This document shows positions 1 to 8,367 of a DNA stretch of 18,040 bases, piece by piece. Location: the NCBI GenBank assembly GCA_036846005.1, contig DAIUCV010000012.1, positions 1 through 18,040 on the forward strand. The letters run 5' to 3'. Each line of letters starts with the position of its first letter. Within the stretch, counting starts at the first letter, position 1. Below the pieces are notes generated by a model, which saw nothing but the letters and a program-made list of their open reading frames with translations, was not told the origin of the DNA and searched no databases. The stretch is from DATEXQ01 sp036846005. Its GTDB lineage: Bacteria; Patescibacteriota; Microgenomatia; UBA8517. Position numbers and translations under genes: made by a program.

Positions 1-71
1 GCGGGATTAGTTGAGCGGTTCAATACCACCTTCCCAAGGTGGGGAGACGGGTTCGACTCCCGTATCCCGCT
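1..71 (+). tRNA. tRNA-Gly, anticodon CCC
   Basis: A complete cloverleaf can be folded by eye. The acceptor stem pairs 1-7 with 64-70, the D stem pairs 10-13 with 21-24, the anticodon stem pairs 26-30 with 38-42, and the T stem pairs 47-51 with 59-63. The seven-base anticodon loop 31-37 carries CCC at 33-35, which reads GGG glycine codons. Base 71 is T, the usual discriminator of bacterial tRNA-Gly. CCA is not encoded (the next bases are cag), so it must be added after transcription. The gene begins at the first base of the window, so its promoter is not visible. Confidence 0.96.
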
Positions 72-109
72 CAGACTATTCATATATATTGTTTGTATTG
101 TTGGTTGAT

Positions 110-829
110 ATGAAACTTACATTAGTTGCCAAAAAAGAGGTTGCCAAGGATACAAAAACTTTCCGTTTTACTCCCGAAGCTGCTATTAACTTTATACCAG
201 GACAATCTTTTGATTACACTTTATCTGATATTAAATATCCCGATAAACAGGGGTCTATCAGAACTTTTTCTATAAGCAATTCCCCTACCGAAGGAGATTT
301 TATAGAATTTACTACCCGGATGAGAAGTGAATCCAGTTTCAAAAAAACTCTTGACGAAAAAGAAATGGGTTTTCAAATTGAAGCTAAAGGACCCTCCGGA
401 CAATTTATTTTGGATGAAAATAATTTAAGTGAGAGAGTATTTTTAGCAGGAGGAATCGGAATTACCCCCTTTAGAAGCATGATAAAGTATATTTTTGATA
501 AAAATTTAAATATTCCCATTCATCTTATTTATTCCAATACCAACCCCGAGGAAATTGCTTTTAGGCAGGAATTCGAGGAAATAGCCGAAAAGTCTGAGTT
601 TTTAAAATTACATATGACAATAACTCATCCGGAAGAAAGCAACGAAAAATGGGTTGGTAATACGGGAAGGATGGACGAAAATCTTATAAGAAAAGTTGTC
701 AAGGACATATCTAAACCAACATTTTGGATTGCAGGTCCACCGGCAATGGTAGGAGGTATGCAAATACTTCTTATAAATCTTGGTATTCCGGAAGACAAAA
801 TTAAATACGAAAAGTTTGATGGATATTAA
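110..829 (+). CDS. FAD/NAD(P)H-dependent oxidoreductase, ferredoxin-NADP reductase fold
   Basis: A 239-residue soluble flavoprotein predicted to pass electrons between NAD(P)H and a partner through FAD. Residues 1-100 form an FNR-type FAD-binding barrel with the flavin motif RTFS at 51-54. Residues 105-239 form the NAD(P)-binding Rossmann part, with GGIGITP at 114-120 and AGPPAMV at 208-214. The C-terminal YEKFDGY matches the end of this family. There is no [2Fe-2S] domain, signal peptide or membrane segment, so the electron acceptor must be another protein. The open frame continues upstream into tRNA-Gly, but the ATG at 110 begins exactly where the family domain begins. No clear Shine-Dalgarno sequence is present. 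A membrane gene follows 22 nt downstream. A plausible partner is the heme membrane protein at 12297-12962. The fold is sure; the physiological acceptor is unknown. Confidence 0.87.
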   Translation: MKLTLVAKKEVAKDTKTFRFTPEAAINFIPGQSFDYTLSDIKYPDKQGSIRTFSISNSPTEGDFIEFTTRMRSESSFKKTLDEKEMGFQIEAKGPSGQFILDENNLSERVFLAGGIGITPFRSMIKYIFDKNLNIPIHLIYSNTNPEEIAFRQEFEEIAEKSEFLKLHMTITHPEESNEKWVGNTGRMDENLIRKVVKDISKPTFWIAGPPAMVGGMQILLINLGIPEDKIKYEKFDGY

Positions 830-851
830 TAGCTAGAGTAAAGTATTCCCT

Positions 852-2270
852 ATGAAGACATTACGTTCCCCTTTCTTTGTATTTTCTCTACTTTTTATAT
901 TCCTTCTATTTTTTTTACCCCCGACTGATTCTGATTTCGGCTGGCATTTTAGGTATGGTCAATATTTTATGGAAACAGGCATGTTTTTGCGTGAAAACAT
1001 GCTTACCTACTACCTACCGGGTTATATTTGGAGTAATTCTTATGGTCTTTATCAGATATTTACGTTTAATATTTATAAATTACTTGGATTTTTTGGTTTG
1101 AGTTTAGCCAATTCCATTCTTTTTGTATTTTCGTTTATCTTTTTTTATAAAATCAATCCAAAATTATCAAAAACCAATTTAATTTTATTTCTTTTAATAA
1201 TTATATTTGGATGGAATGTTTTAGGTATTGGCTTTAGAGCTCAAGAGTTTTCATTCTTTTTCTTAATCCTAGAGTTATTCCTCCTAAAAAAATCTGAGGA
1301 AAATTTTAAATATCTTTTATTTCTCATTCCTCTATTTATTTTTTGGGTAAATATTCATGGTGCCTTCATCTTAGGAGTAATTATGTTATCGGCTTATCTA
1401 TTTAATCTAGTAATAAATAATTTTAAAAAAGTATATTCGGCGTTAGCTTTACTGATAGTTTCAGTACTCGCAACCTTTATTAATCCTTATGGAATTAATG
1501 TTTATTCCGAAGACATCAGGCACATCTCTACCCCCATGAAACTTCTGATTGCAGAATGGCTTGAACCTACCCTAATCTTTAAGTTATTGATTCTAGGTTT
1601 ATTTTTCCTTTGTATTTATATAGCTTTTAAAGCAAAAGATAAATCTAAATTATTTTGGATAATATTACTTACTTTATTTTCGTATCTGGCATTTACCGCA
1701 AGAAGAAATTTACCTTTTTTTGCTCTTATAACTTCGCTTTCTCTAATTAATTTTAAAAAAGATATATTTGAAAAATTTGAAAATAGTGTGTTATCAAAAA
1801 AAATTACAGTTCCTGTATTACTGATCTTTATTTTATTTCTTTTGGGTTTTCAAATTCCAAAGACATTTGATATCTCCTCAAATTGGCAATCCTACTGTAC
1901 AAAAGGTATTTTGCCTTACCCCTGCAAGGCTGTTGATTTTATAAAGAAAAATAATTTCCAAGGAGTAAACGTATTTTCATCATATGAATGGGGTGGTTTT
2001 TTGGAATGGCAGCTTCCGAATTATAAATTCTTTGTTGATGGTCGAACTCCTGCCTGGAAAACACCCGAGGGTAAGAGTCCCTACACCGTCTATCTTGAAA
2101 TTATCCAATCACAACCAGGTTATCAGAAACGTTTGGAAAAATATCAAACCGATTGGCTTTTGATAGGTGCCAACACCTTTTTAGACTTTGAACTGCAAAA
2201 AAACATAAACACACCCTGGACAGAAATTTATAGGGATAATATTTCCGTAATTTATACTCCTAAACATTAA
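852..2270 (+). CDS. polytopic membrane protein, GT-C glycosyltransferase-like
   Basis: A 472-residue protein with about ten hydrophobic helices between residues 8 and 345 and a soluble C-terminal part of about 120 residues. After the first helix comes PTDSDFGWH (24-32), whose acidic Asp28 and His32 lie where GT-C enzymes carry catalytic acidic residues in the first outer loop. The C-terminal part has SSYEWGGFLEW and FFVDGR (near 393-398), a pattern I associate with uncharacterised membrane proteins distantly related to the RgtA-D/ArnT-type transferases. If so, it would move a sugar from a polyprenyl-phosphate donor on the outer face of the membrane. Membrane topology is clear; the enzymatic role is inference and the substrate unknown. 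The 22-nt gap to the flavoprotein gene suggests co-transcription. No obvious ribosome binding site is seen. Confidence 0.65.
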   Translation: MKTLRSPFFVFSLLFIFLLFFLPPTDSDFGWHFRYGQYFMETGMFLRENMLTYYLPGYIWSNSYGLYQIFTFNIYKLLGFFGLSLANSILFVFSFIFFYKINPKLSKTNLILFLLIIIFGWNVLGIGFRAQEFSFFFLILELFLLKKSEENFKYLLFLIPLFIFWVNIHGAFILGVIMLSAYLFNLVINNFKKVYSALALLIVSVLATFINPYGINVYSEDIRHISTPMKLLIAEWLEPTLIFKLLILGLFFLCIYIAFKAKDKSKLFWIILLTLFSYLAFTARRNLPFFALITSLSLINFKKDIFEKFENSVLSKKITVPVLLIFILFLLGFQIPKTFDISSNWQSYCTKGILPYPCKAVDFIKKNNFQGVNVFSSYEWGGFLEWQLPNYKFFVDGRTPAWKTPEGKSPYTVYLEIIQSQPGYQKRLEKYQTDWLLIGANTFLDFELQKNINTPWTEIYRDNISVIYTPKH

Positions 2271-2277
2271 TTTCAGT

Positions 2278-2306
2278 TTTACTTACCCGAAATGTTAAAA
2301 TATAGT
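2278..2306 (+). promoter_or_regulatory. sigma-70-type promoter for tRNA-Thr
   Basis: A -35 element TTTACT (2278-2283) is separated by 17 bases from a -10 element TATAGT (2301-2306). Transcription would start near 2313, six bases before the mature 5' end of tRNA-Thr. The gene for the Ig-domain protein downstream may share the transcript. Confidence 0.6.
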
Positions 2307-2318
2307 TCTTAACCTATC

Positions 2319-2391
2319 GCCAGGGTAGCTCAGCTGGTAGAGCAAGGCTTTCGTAAAGCTTAGGTCGTGGGTTCGAATCCCACCCCTGGCT
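2319..2391 (+). tRNA. tRNA-Thr, anticodon CGU
   Basis: The acceptor stem pairs 2319-2325 with 2384-2390. The D arm has the usual gctc/gagc stem, the anticodon stem pairs 2345-2349 with 2357-2361 (one G-U pair), and the T arm is canonical. The loop 2350-2356 carries CGT at 2352-2354, reading ACG threonine codons. The discriminator is T at 2391 and CCA is not encoded. Confidence 0.96.
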
Positions 2392-2412
2392 CAGTTTGAC
2401 TAAAATATCCAT

Positions 2413-2417
2413 AGGAG
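2413..2417 (+). promoter_or_regulatory. Shine-Dalgarno site favouring a TTG start
   Basis: AGGAG lies six bases before a TTG at 2424 and fifteen before an ATG at 2433. The spacing favours TTG as the initiator of the Ig-domain gene. A clear Shine-Dalgarno sequence is uncommon in this window. Confidence 0.6.
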
Positions 2418-2423
2418 TAATAT

Positions 2424-3149
2424 TTGTTAAATATGAGAAGATTTTATTCACGCTTGGCACATTCAGAAGAGAAAAAAAATTTCCGAAAAGCGTTTCTATA
2501 TATTTTATTGACTATTTCTTCTTTTGCTCTTCTTGTCTTCTTTGGTTTACCTTCAATTGCTAAAATGGCGTCGTTTCTCACCGATTTAAGAAAAAGCAGT
2601 TCACCTGTTGAAAAAAACGATACTACTCCTCCTGCTCCTCCCAGATTCAACACACTTCCTGAAGCTACTAATAAAAAATCAATTGGAATCAATGGTACGG
2701 CAGAAGAAGGAGCAACGGTTAAAATTTATATTAATGACAGGGAAGAAAGCGTGCTCTCCGATAACAATAGTCAATTTAACTTAAGCATTACATTAACTAA
2801 GGGTGAAAATAAAATCTCTGCTGTTGCTAAAGATCTTGCGGGTAACGAAAGCCAAAAAAGTGATGAAAAGACAATTATATTTGATGAAGATCCTCCCAAA
2901 CTGGAAATTACGTCTCCGGAAAACAATAAAGAATTTTACGGTTCTAAAGAACGTCAAGTTGTAATACAAGGTATTAGTGAAGAAGAAATATCCGTAACGA
3001 TTAATGAAAGAGTTGTTTTTGTTGAAGACGACGGTTCTTTCTCTTTTGCTACCTCACTTTCTGAAGGAGATAATAATTTCTCTATTAAAGCACAAGATAA
3101 GGCAGGAAATACAACCGAGACTTCACTTACTTTAAAGTTTTCTTCCTAA
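2424..3149 (+). CDS. membrane-anchored protein with two bacterial Ig-like domains
   Basis: A 241-residue protein. Residues 1-25 are basic and cytoplasmic, residues about 26-46 form one hydrophobic helix, and a Ser/Pro/Thr linker (about 55-75) leads to two tandem beta-rich modules at about 75-152 and 155-240. Both modules share the course GxA/S...VxIxxN...DDNSxF...SLxxGxNxxxxxAxDxAGN, typical of the Ig-like repeats of bacterial surface proteins (glucodextranase domain B-like). The second ends at the C-terminus, so no enzyme domain follows. It is probably an outward-facing spacer or adhesive/binding protein held in the membrane. The TTG start is chosen because of the Shine-Dalgarno spacing; starting at the ATG (2433) would remove only three residues. 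Its 3' end overlaps the convergent wzy-like gene by 23 bases. Ligand unknown. Confidence 0.8.
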   Translation: MLNMRRFYSRLAHSEEKKNFRKAFLYILLTISSFALLVFFGLPSIAKMASFLTDLRKSSSPVEKNDTTPPAPPRFNTLPEATNKKSIGINGTAEEGATVKIYINDREESVLSDNNSQFNLSITLTKGENKISAVAKDLAGNESQKSDEKTIIFDEDPPKLEITSPENNKEFYGSKERQVVIQGISEEEISVTINERVVFVEDDGSFSFATSLSEGDNNFSIKAQDKAGNTTETSLTLKFSS

Positions 3150-4320
3150 ATTCTTTTAAAGAAAGCCCCAGCAGGATTGCCATTATTCCCATCACCCATG
3201 CGTAAAAAAGGCTATTAACAAACAAACTGTGAATAAATAACGCCGTAGAACAGGCTAGAAAGGGTGTTCCGAAAGATTTAAAATCTATACTTAAAACTAC
3301 CTTTTTTATAAATTCGATAAAAAAGATAAAACCTAATATTCCTGTGGTTGCAATTAATGCCAAAATGCTTGAATCAGAACCAGAACAGGAGTGAGAGAGA
3401 TAATTTGCTTCACCTATAAATTTATTTCTGGCAAAGCATAAATTATTGTATCCTACTCCAAATAATGGAGAATTTTGCCAAATCACGATAGTCTCTTTAT
3501 AATTTTTTAAACGCAATAAAATACTAAATGCTCTCTCCAGTTTGACGCCTTCACTAGAAGGTCTTGGTAAAAGAAATATCATTATTCCCAATGCAATAAT
3601 TAAAACTACAAACCATTTAATTCTTTTTTTAATTATTAACATTGTCGAAATACCTGCTAGAAGAGATAGATATCCCGCTCGTGAATAAGTTAACCCTAGC
3701 GTAATGAAGAAAAATATTAACAACAAAAGTAAAAATCTATTTTTTGTCTGCAAATATCTATCTAAGGACAATAAAAATCCAAATACTAGAAAAATACTAG
3801 TAAATCCCGGGTCTAAAAATGTACCTACGAGTCTAAATAAATGATCGTCCCAACCCCAAATAATAAAACTTCTTAAATCTGGATATAAAAAGTATTGAAT
3901 CCATCCAAAAATACCTACAAATACTAAAATAACAATCAAAGAATTATAAATAATATCCTTTAAATTATTTTTGCTTTTTACCAGATCATAAACAAGTAAG
4001 AATAACGAGGTATAGAACAGAAGCCTAATAAAATAGAAAATTCCCAAAATTCCTGTTTTAAAATTAAATATAGCTAGGGAAATAAATAATGAAAAAGTTA
4101 AATAAACAAAAATTCCTTTTAATATTTTGTAAATTCCCGGCTTATCTGTTTTTTTAAATAGTAAATATATTAATGATAATCCTGCTATCAGGTCAATTGG
4201 TTGAACTGTAATACTTTGGGATAGAAGATTTAAATTAAATCTAAATAACTGTCCGAAGGGAAATATTATTAGGAATAGGAAAAGTATTATTTTTGGTAAA
4301 GTCTTTTTTGAATCAACCAT
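3127..4320 (-). CDS. O-antigen polymerase/ligase family membrane protein (Wzy/WaaL-like)
   Basis: A 397-residue protein made almost wholly of hydrophobic helices (about eleven), as expected for the Wzy_C/O-antigen ligase family. Recognisable family marks are TYSRAGY at 211-217, following a helix, and PLFGVGYNN at 285-293 in the large outer loop, with His310 and a SDSS stretch before the last helices. Such enzymes join polyprenyl-linked glycan repeat units to one another or to an acceptor on the outer membrane face; sequence alone does not separate polymerase from ligase. It is the last gene of the glycan operon. Its start lies inside the end of the preceding GT2 gene (34-base overlap) and has a Shine-Dalgarno GGAG six bases upstream. 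Its 3' end overlaps the convergent Ig-domain gene by 23 bases. Confidence 0.85.
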   Translation of the reverse strand: MVDSKKTLPKIILFLFLIIFPFGQLFRFNLNLLSQSITVQPIDLIAGLSLIYLLFKKTDKPGIYKILKGIFVYLTFSLFISLAIFNFKTGILGIFYFIRLLFYTSLFLLVYDLVKSKNNLKDIIYNSLIVILVFVGIFGWIQYFLYPDLRSFIIWGWDDHLFRLVGTFLDPGFTSIFLVFGFLLSLDRYLQTKNRFLLLLLIFFFITLGLTYSRAGYLSLLAGISTMLIIKKRIKWFVVLIIALGIMIFLLPRPSSEGVKLERAFSILLRLKNYKETIVIWQNSPLFGVGYNNLCFARNKFIGEANYLSHSCSGSDSSILALIATTGILGFIFFIEFIKKVVLSIDFKSFGTPFLACSTALFIHSLFVNSLFYAWVMGIMAILLGLSLKEFRKKTLK

Positions 4321-5048
4321 AATTTACTCCAAGAAAGGAACGAATGAAAACTCATCATAAATGAAATTATCAATCCCTGTATACCATCTAAAAATCCTAA
4401 CTTAATAAGGTAATTGTATATAAATTTACCCTTAGGTATGAATATTATTTTCAGTATCGAAGACTTTTTATGTTCATTATAATTTGCTCTTGCATGAAGA
4501 GTAGTATATTTATTCACTAATTGTAAATAATCCCTTAATGTAGTGTGAGGATAATGATATAACCAGCTTTTTAATGTTTCTGTTTTACCTAACACATCCC
4601 AATATTCGTGAACGATTCTTTTCCATTTTCCTGCTCCTTTGCGTGCTAATCTGAGTAAGGTAATATTTCCTGGCTCTCCATGATCTATTCTTTTCCCCCA
4701 GATAAAATCCTTACGTCTTATAAAGTATCCCATGATATTGGTATTCTTAAATCTTGTAACATTTAATATTTCATTTTTAAGTTCTGGGCTTACTCTTTCA
4801 TCCGCATCGACAAATAGACACCAACTGTAATTCGCTTTTTCTAAACCAAAATTTCTTTGCGCGCTATAATCATCATTCAATTCCCTTGGATAAACAACTG
4901 CATTCATTCTTCTGGCTAAATTTATTGTTCCATCACTTGAATTATCATCAATTACAATTATTTCATCACAGAAACTTAATGATTTTATACAATCTTCAAT
5001 ATTTACTTCTTCATTTTTAGTTAGAATTATTGCAGATAATAACTTCAT
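4287..5048 (-). CDS. family 2 glycosyltransferase, WaaE/KdtX-like
   Basis: A 253-residue GT-A-fold glycosyltransferase. DDNSSDGT at 34-41 binds the nucleotide sugar, QRN at 64-66 is typical of the WaaE-like branch, and DADE at 81-84 supplies the metal-binding DxD. There is no strong transmembrane helix; the C-terminal region (about 205-235) has short hydrophobic stretches that may touch the membrane. The family transfers a sugar, often beta-linked, to a lipid-linked or core acceptor in the cytoplasm. The start codon overlaps the stop of the 740-residue fusion gene (ATGA), which suggests translational coupling, and the gene's own end overlaps the wzy-like start. Donor and acceptor sugars cannot be told from sequence. 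Confidence 0.88.
   Translation of the reverse strand: MKLLSAIILTKNEEVNIEDCIKSLSFCDEIIVIDDNSSDGTINLARRMNAVVYPRELNDDYSAQRNFGLEKANYSWCLFVDADERVSPELKNEILNVTRFKNTNIMGYFIRRKDFIWGKRIDHGEPGNITLLRLARKGAGKWKRIVHEYWDVLGKTETLKSWLYHYPHTTLRDYLQLVNKYTTLHARANYNEHKKSSILKIIFIPKGKFIYNYLIKLGFLDGIQGLIISFMMSFHSFLSWSKLWLIQKRLYQK
4327..4330 (-). promoter_or_regulatory. Shine-Dalgarno site of the wzy-like gene
   Basis: On the minus strand GGAG is followed after six bases by the ATG at 4320. It lies within the coding sequence of the preceding GT2 gene and is one of only three clear sites in the window. Confidence 0.5.
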
Positions 5049-7267
5049 AATTTTATTTTTGAAACAGATACCCCATCTAAATTATATATCGTATCTTTAT
5101 TACATCCAGGTTTATTCTCACAAATCAAATATTTTATTCTTGAATTTTCTGTTGGTTCATTTCCCAACCACCATAAAAGATATTTGTAATTTTGTGCATA
5201 ATTACCTTCAAATTGATCATCTATACCTCGTCTTTCAAGTTCAAATTTATTGCCATTTGCATTCTTAATAATGGTTTCTACAATATCGATCTGCATTTTA
5301 TACGGAACTAAATTATTGTTAATCTTATCCTCCGATATATAAAACCAGTTATGTGAAAAATAGAAGAGAAAATTGTTTAGAGTAAAAAATATTAAGATAA
5401 ATATTACAAGAAAACGAGTTATTAAATTATATTTATATATTTTTGTTATAAATTCCGAGATTAAAATAACTATCACAGGATACAGCGGTAAATAATAATG
5501 CGCTGGTGGATTTCCGTGTATAAAAATACCTATGTAGCCGAATACTAGAAACATCAGTAGCAATTTAGATGATATTGCTGTTTTATTCTTCTTAAGATTA
5601 GTTATCTGCCAAAGAATGTAAGCAATAAATAGCATTACAAAAATAAATACCAAAAGATTGTGTTTATAAGAAACATTATTACCAACAAAAAGATAAAAAG
5701 ATTTAAAATTTGATAACAATATGTCTTTATTTAGGTTATTTTTAGGATATATACCCAAAAATCCTAAAACTCTATAAGGAATCCAAACTAAGAAGTTTTT
5801 TAGCATTTCAAACTTGGTATTTACTGAAAATATAATTATCGGAAGAAATGTAATTGTTAAACCAATAAAACCATTTGTAATGTTACGCGTTGATAAGTTT
5901 TTCCTCCGTATATACAAAAATATTATTATGGGGATGACGAAAATAAGAGGAGATAAATGAAAGTTAAGCATTAAACCATAAAATATACCCGCCCAAAAAA
6001 GTTTTTCTTGAATAAGAAAAATAAAAAAAGGATAAAAAAGTAATGTTGTTAATGAATAAAATCTTGCATCTTTGGTAAATGCTATCCATAGAGGAGAAAT
6101 CGCAATAATGTAAGATGACAATATTGCTATCTTCTTCTCAAAAAATTTATTAACAACCCAATAATTTAAAATTATTACTACACTGCCTGTAATTGCGAAG
6201 ATATGTGCACCACCCAAGGGATTAAATTTCGATAAAATCAGTACTGGAGCAAATATCCAGTAAAAAAATGGTCCAAAATACAACCACGGGTGAGATGTCG
6301 GAGGACCTATAAGCGGTATATGTTTTTCTATTATATAATCCTTGATTGCCAGATAGTTTTGTCCTATCTCTCCATTAAAAACTAAATTTTCAGGTAATCT
6401 ATAGAAACGCAAAAATGTTCCGATGAGAAATATCGCGAGGAGTAAAGCTAATACTCCTGAAAATCTTGCAAAAACTTCTACCAATAATGCCGGAAATATT
6501 CCAAAGTGTTTTCTAAAATAATAATATCTGCTTGTTTTAAAATCGCATAATGCTTTTTTTCTATCTTTTGTTGAAACTCCCCAATAATGAATTATTTTAC
6601 TATTTGGAATAATGACAATATCTCCTCCCATTTTTTTTACTCTTTTACATAGATCTGATTCTTCGAAATATAAAAAGAACTCTTTATCGAAACCCTTTAC
6701 TTTATTAAATATTTCTTTTCTTATTAAAAACGCACTTCCAGACACTACATCTACATTTTCCGCATTCTCAAATATTCTGTCTTTTAGAAAATATCGCATA
6801 GAAATCGGGTTGTTTGGAAAGATTTTATTTAAGAATGACAAAACTACAATACCTACAAACGGAGTTAGTTTCATAGATCCCTGGAGATTGGATATTTTGT
6901 TATCTTTATTATAAATAAGTGGTGCAGAAATATAAGTTTTAGGATTTTTATTAAGATAAGATACAAGATTCTCTATAGAATTCTTAAAAAGAAGCGTGTC
7001 GGGATTTAAGAAAAATAAATATTTTCCTTTTGCTACTTTAGCACCCAAATTATTCGCTTTTGCATAACCAATATTTTTCTTACTCTTAATATATTTTATT
7101 TTTCCAAAGTGACTAATAAGCTTACTCTGTATATTTTCACTATCATTATCAACAATAATAATCTCATACTTTAATCGAGGTTTCGCTTTCTTAATTGAAT
7201 TAATACATTCTATTAATTCTTTTCGGGCTTTATAGTGAACGATTATTATCGAAACGGTTGGGTTCAT
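5045..7267 (-). CDS. fusion of a GT2 glycosyltransferase and a GT-C (ArnT/PMT-like) membrane glycosyltransferase
   Basis: A 740-residue two-part protein. Residues 1-250 are a WbbL/rhamnosyltransferase-like GT2 domain: VDND (39-42), GYAKANN (67-73), NPDT (88-91) as the DxD equivalent, and the acceptor-side FEESDLCKRV (201-210). Residues from about 262 to 650 hold about ten hydrophobic helices. The first outer loop has RFYRLPENLVFNGE (287-300) followed by GQN, resembling the 'FxxDE' loop of family 39 / ArnT transferases but with NGE in place of the usual acidic pair. About 90 hydrophilic residues follow the last helix. The two parts would act on opposite membrane faces: nucleotide-sugar transfer inside and lipid-carrier sugar transfer outside. 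Both ends overlap neighbours by ATGA. The reading frame is continuous, and no frameshift joins the halves. The coding sequence is very AT-rich. Confidence 0.85.
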   Translation of the reverse strand: MNPTVSIIIVHYKARKELIECINSIKKAKPRLKYEIIIVDNDSENIQSKLISHFGKIKYIKSKKNIGYAKANNLGAKVAKGKYLFFLNPDTLLFKNSIENLVSYLNKNPKTYISAPLIYNKDNKISNLQGSMKLTPFVGIVVLSFLNKIFPNNPISMRYFLKDRIFENAENVDVVSGSAFLIRKEIFNKVKGFDKEFFLYFEESDLCKRVKKMGGDIVIIPNSKIIHYWGVSTKDRKKALCDFKTSRYYYFRKHFGIFPALLVEVFARFSGVLALLLAIFLIGTFLRFYRLPENLVFNGEIGQNYLAIKDYIIEKHIPLIGPPTSHPWLYFGPFFYWIFAPVLILSKFNPLGGAHIFAITGSVVIILNYWVVNKFFEKKIAILSSYIIAISPLWIAFTKDARFYSLTTLLFYPFFIFLIQEKLFWAGIFYGLMLNFHLSPLIFVIPIIIFLYIRRKNLSTRNITNGFIGLTITFLPIIIFSVNTKFEMLKNFLVWIPYRVLGFLGIYPKNNLNKDILLSNFKSFYLFVGNNVSYKHNLLVFIFVMLFIAYILWQITNLKKNKTAISSKLLLMFLVFGYIGIFIHGNPPAHYYLPLYPVIVILISEFITKIYKYNLITRFLVIFILIFFTLNNFLFYFSHNWFYISEDKINNNLVPYKMQIDIVETIIKNANGNKFELERRGIDDQFEGNYAQNYKYLLWWLGNEPTENSRIKYLICENKPGCNKDTIYNLDGVSVSKIKL

Positions 7268-8367
7268 TTTATTGCAGTTTCTATTAATATTTTTTCAAGC
7301 TTCTCAATATGGTATTCCCATTTCCATTTTCTTAAAACAATTTCCCTTCCTCTTTTACCCATTTTTTCAGCAATTTTAGGATTTTGTAAGAGATAAATTA
7401 TTTTTTCTGCAATTTTATTAGCACTCCCTTCCACTAAAAATCCGTTCTGACCATTATCTATAATCTCTTTATATCCACCTTTGTTTAATGCTATAACTGG
7501 CGTTTCGCAGGCTAATGATTCTAATGCTTTTAACCCAAAAGCTTCAATTTGGCTAGTACACAATGTAACTAGTGCCTCTGAATATTTTCTGGCTAGAATA
7601 AAATCATTATTTATAAAACCTCTTTTATCTATTATTTCAAGCTTAACCTTGAATTTCTGGTTTACTATCTTTAATGCTTCTTCAACTAATTCAAATATAT
7701 CTATTTTATTTTTATTTCCAACAAAAAGGATTTTATTTTGTTTCTTATTATATTTTTTAAAAATATTTGTATCTACACCTGGATAACAAACTTGAGCATT
7801 TTTTCCATATATATTCTTAATAAACTTTTGCATAAAAAATGAGTTAGTTACTATACACTTTGCTTTTACTGTAGTTTCGTAATCTATATATTTTCTGATT
7901 TTTCTAGTCAGATTTTTATAATATTTATTTATGAATCTCACGTCCCCATTAAATTCTAAGTTTTTATCATAAACTATGGCTAAATATTCGTGGTCGTAAT
8001 AAATGTAAGGAGTTTTTAAAAATCTGATTAGAAGAGGTGCTTCTGTATAAATATCTGAATGTACTAATACAATATCATAATTACCTGAATCTATATCTCG
8101 TGCAATTTTTTTTTGAAGATATTTATATGTTACAAAATTTTTAAAATCCTTATGCAGTCGAGATAGAAATAATGGTAGAGAACTTTCTATCTTAAAATCA
8201 TACACAAACGTTTTTCTACAAAATACATCGATATTTAAGAAACTTTCTTTTTTTGAACTCAGTCTGAATAAATCTATATTATGTTTATTTGATAAACTCT
8301 TAACCTCTTCATAAACAACCCTTTTCGCTCCACCCGCGGGGAAATTATAGAATACTGCAATTTTCAT
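7264..8367 (-). CDS. family 4 (GT-B) glycosyltransferase
   Basis: A 367-residue cytoplasmic or membrane-associated GT-B enzyme. The N-terminal half opens with a short Gly-rich turn (FPAGGAKR, 9-16) typical of GT4 acceptor domains. PGVDTNIF (196-203) begins the C-terminal donor domain, LFVGN (214-218) follows, and the EX7E motif is Glu275-Ala-Phe-Gly-Leu-Lys-Ala-Leu-Glu283, with NGF..EG (308-314) after it. The family uses an activated nucleotide sugar with retention of configuration. The ATG overlaps the stop of the methyltransferase gene and the stop overlaps the next start, so it sits inside a coupled operon. Sugar specificity is not predictable. Length is normal for the family. Confidence 0.9.
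   Translation of the reverse strand: MKIAVFYNFPAGGAKRVVYEEVKSLSNKHNIDLFRLSSKKESFLNIDVFCRKTFVYDFKIESSLPLFLSRLHKDFKNFVTYKYLQKKIARDIDSGNYDIVLVHSDIYTEAPLLIRFLKTPYIYYDHEYLAIVYDKNLEFNGDVRFINKYYKNLTRKIRKYIDYETTVKAKCIVTNSFFMQKFIKNIYGKNAQVCYPGVDTNIFKKYNKKQNKILFVGNKNKIDIFELVEEALKIVNQKFKVKLEIIDKRGFINNDFILARKYSEALVTLCTSQIEAFGLKALESLACETPVIALNKGGYKEIIDNGQNGFLVEGSANKIAEKIIYLLQNPKIAEKMGKRGREIVLRKWKWEYHIEKLEKILIETAIK

Noticed and set aside
11..109. Upstream extension of the flavoprotein reading frame into tRNA-Gly
   Set aside because: The extra 33 residues are read through the tRNA and its T arm, and the family domain begins exactly at the ATG at 110.
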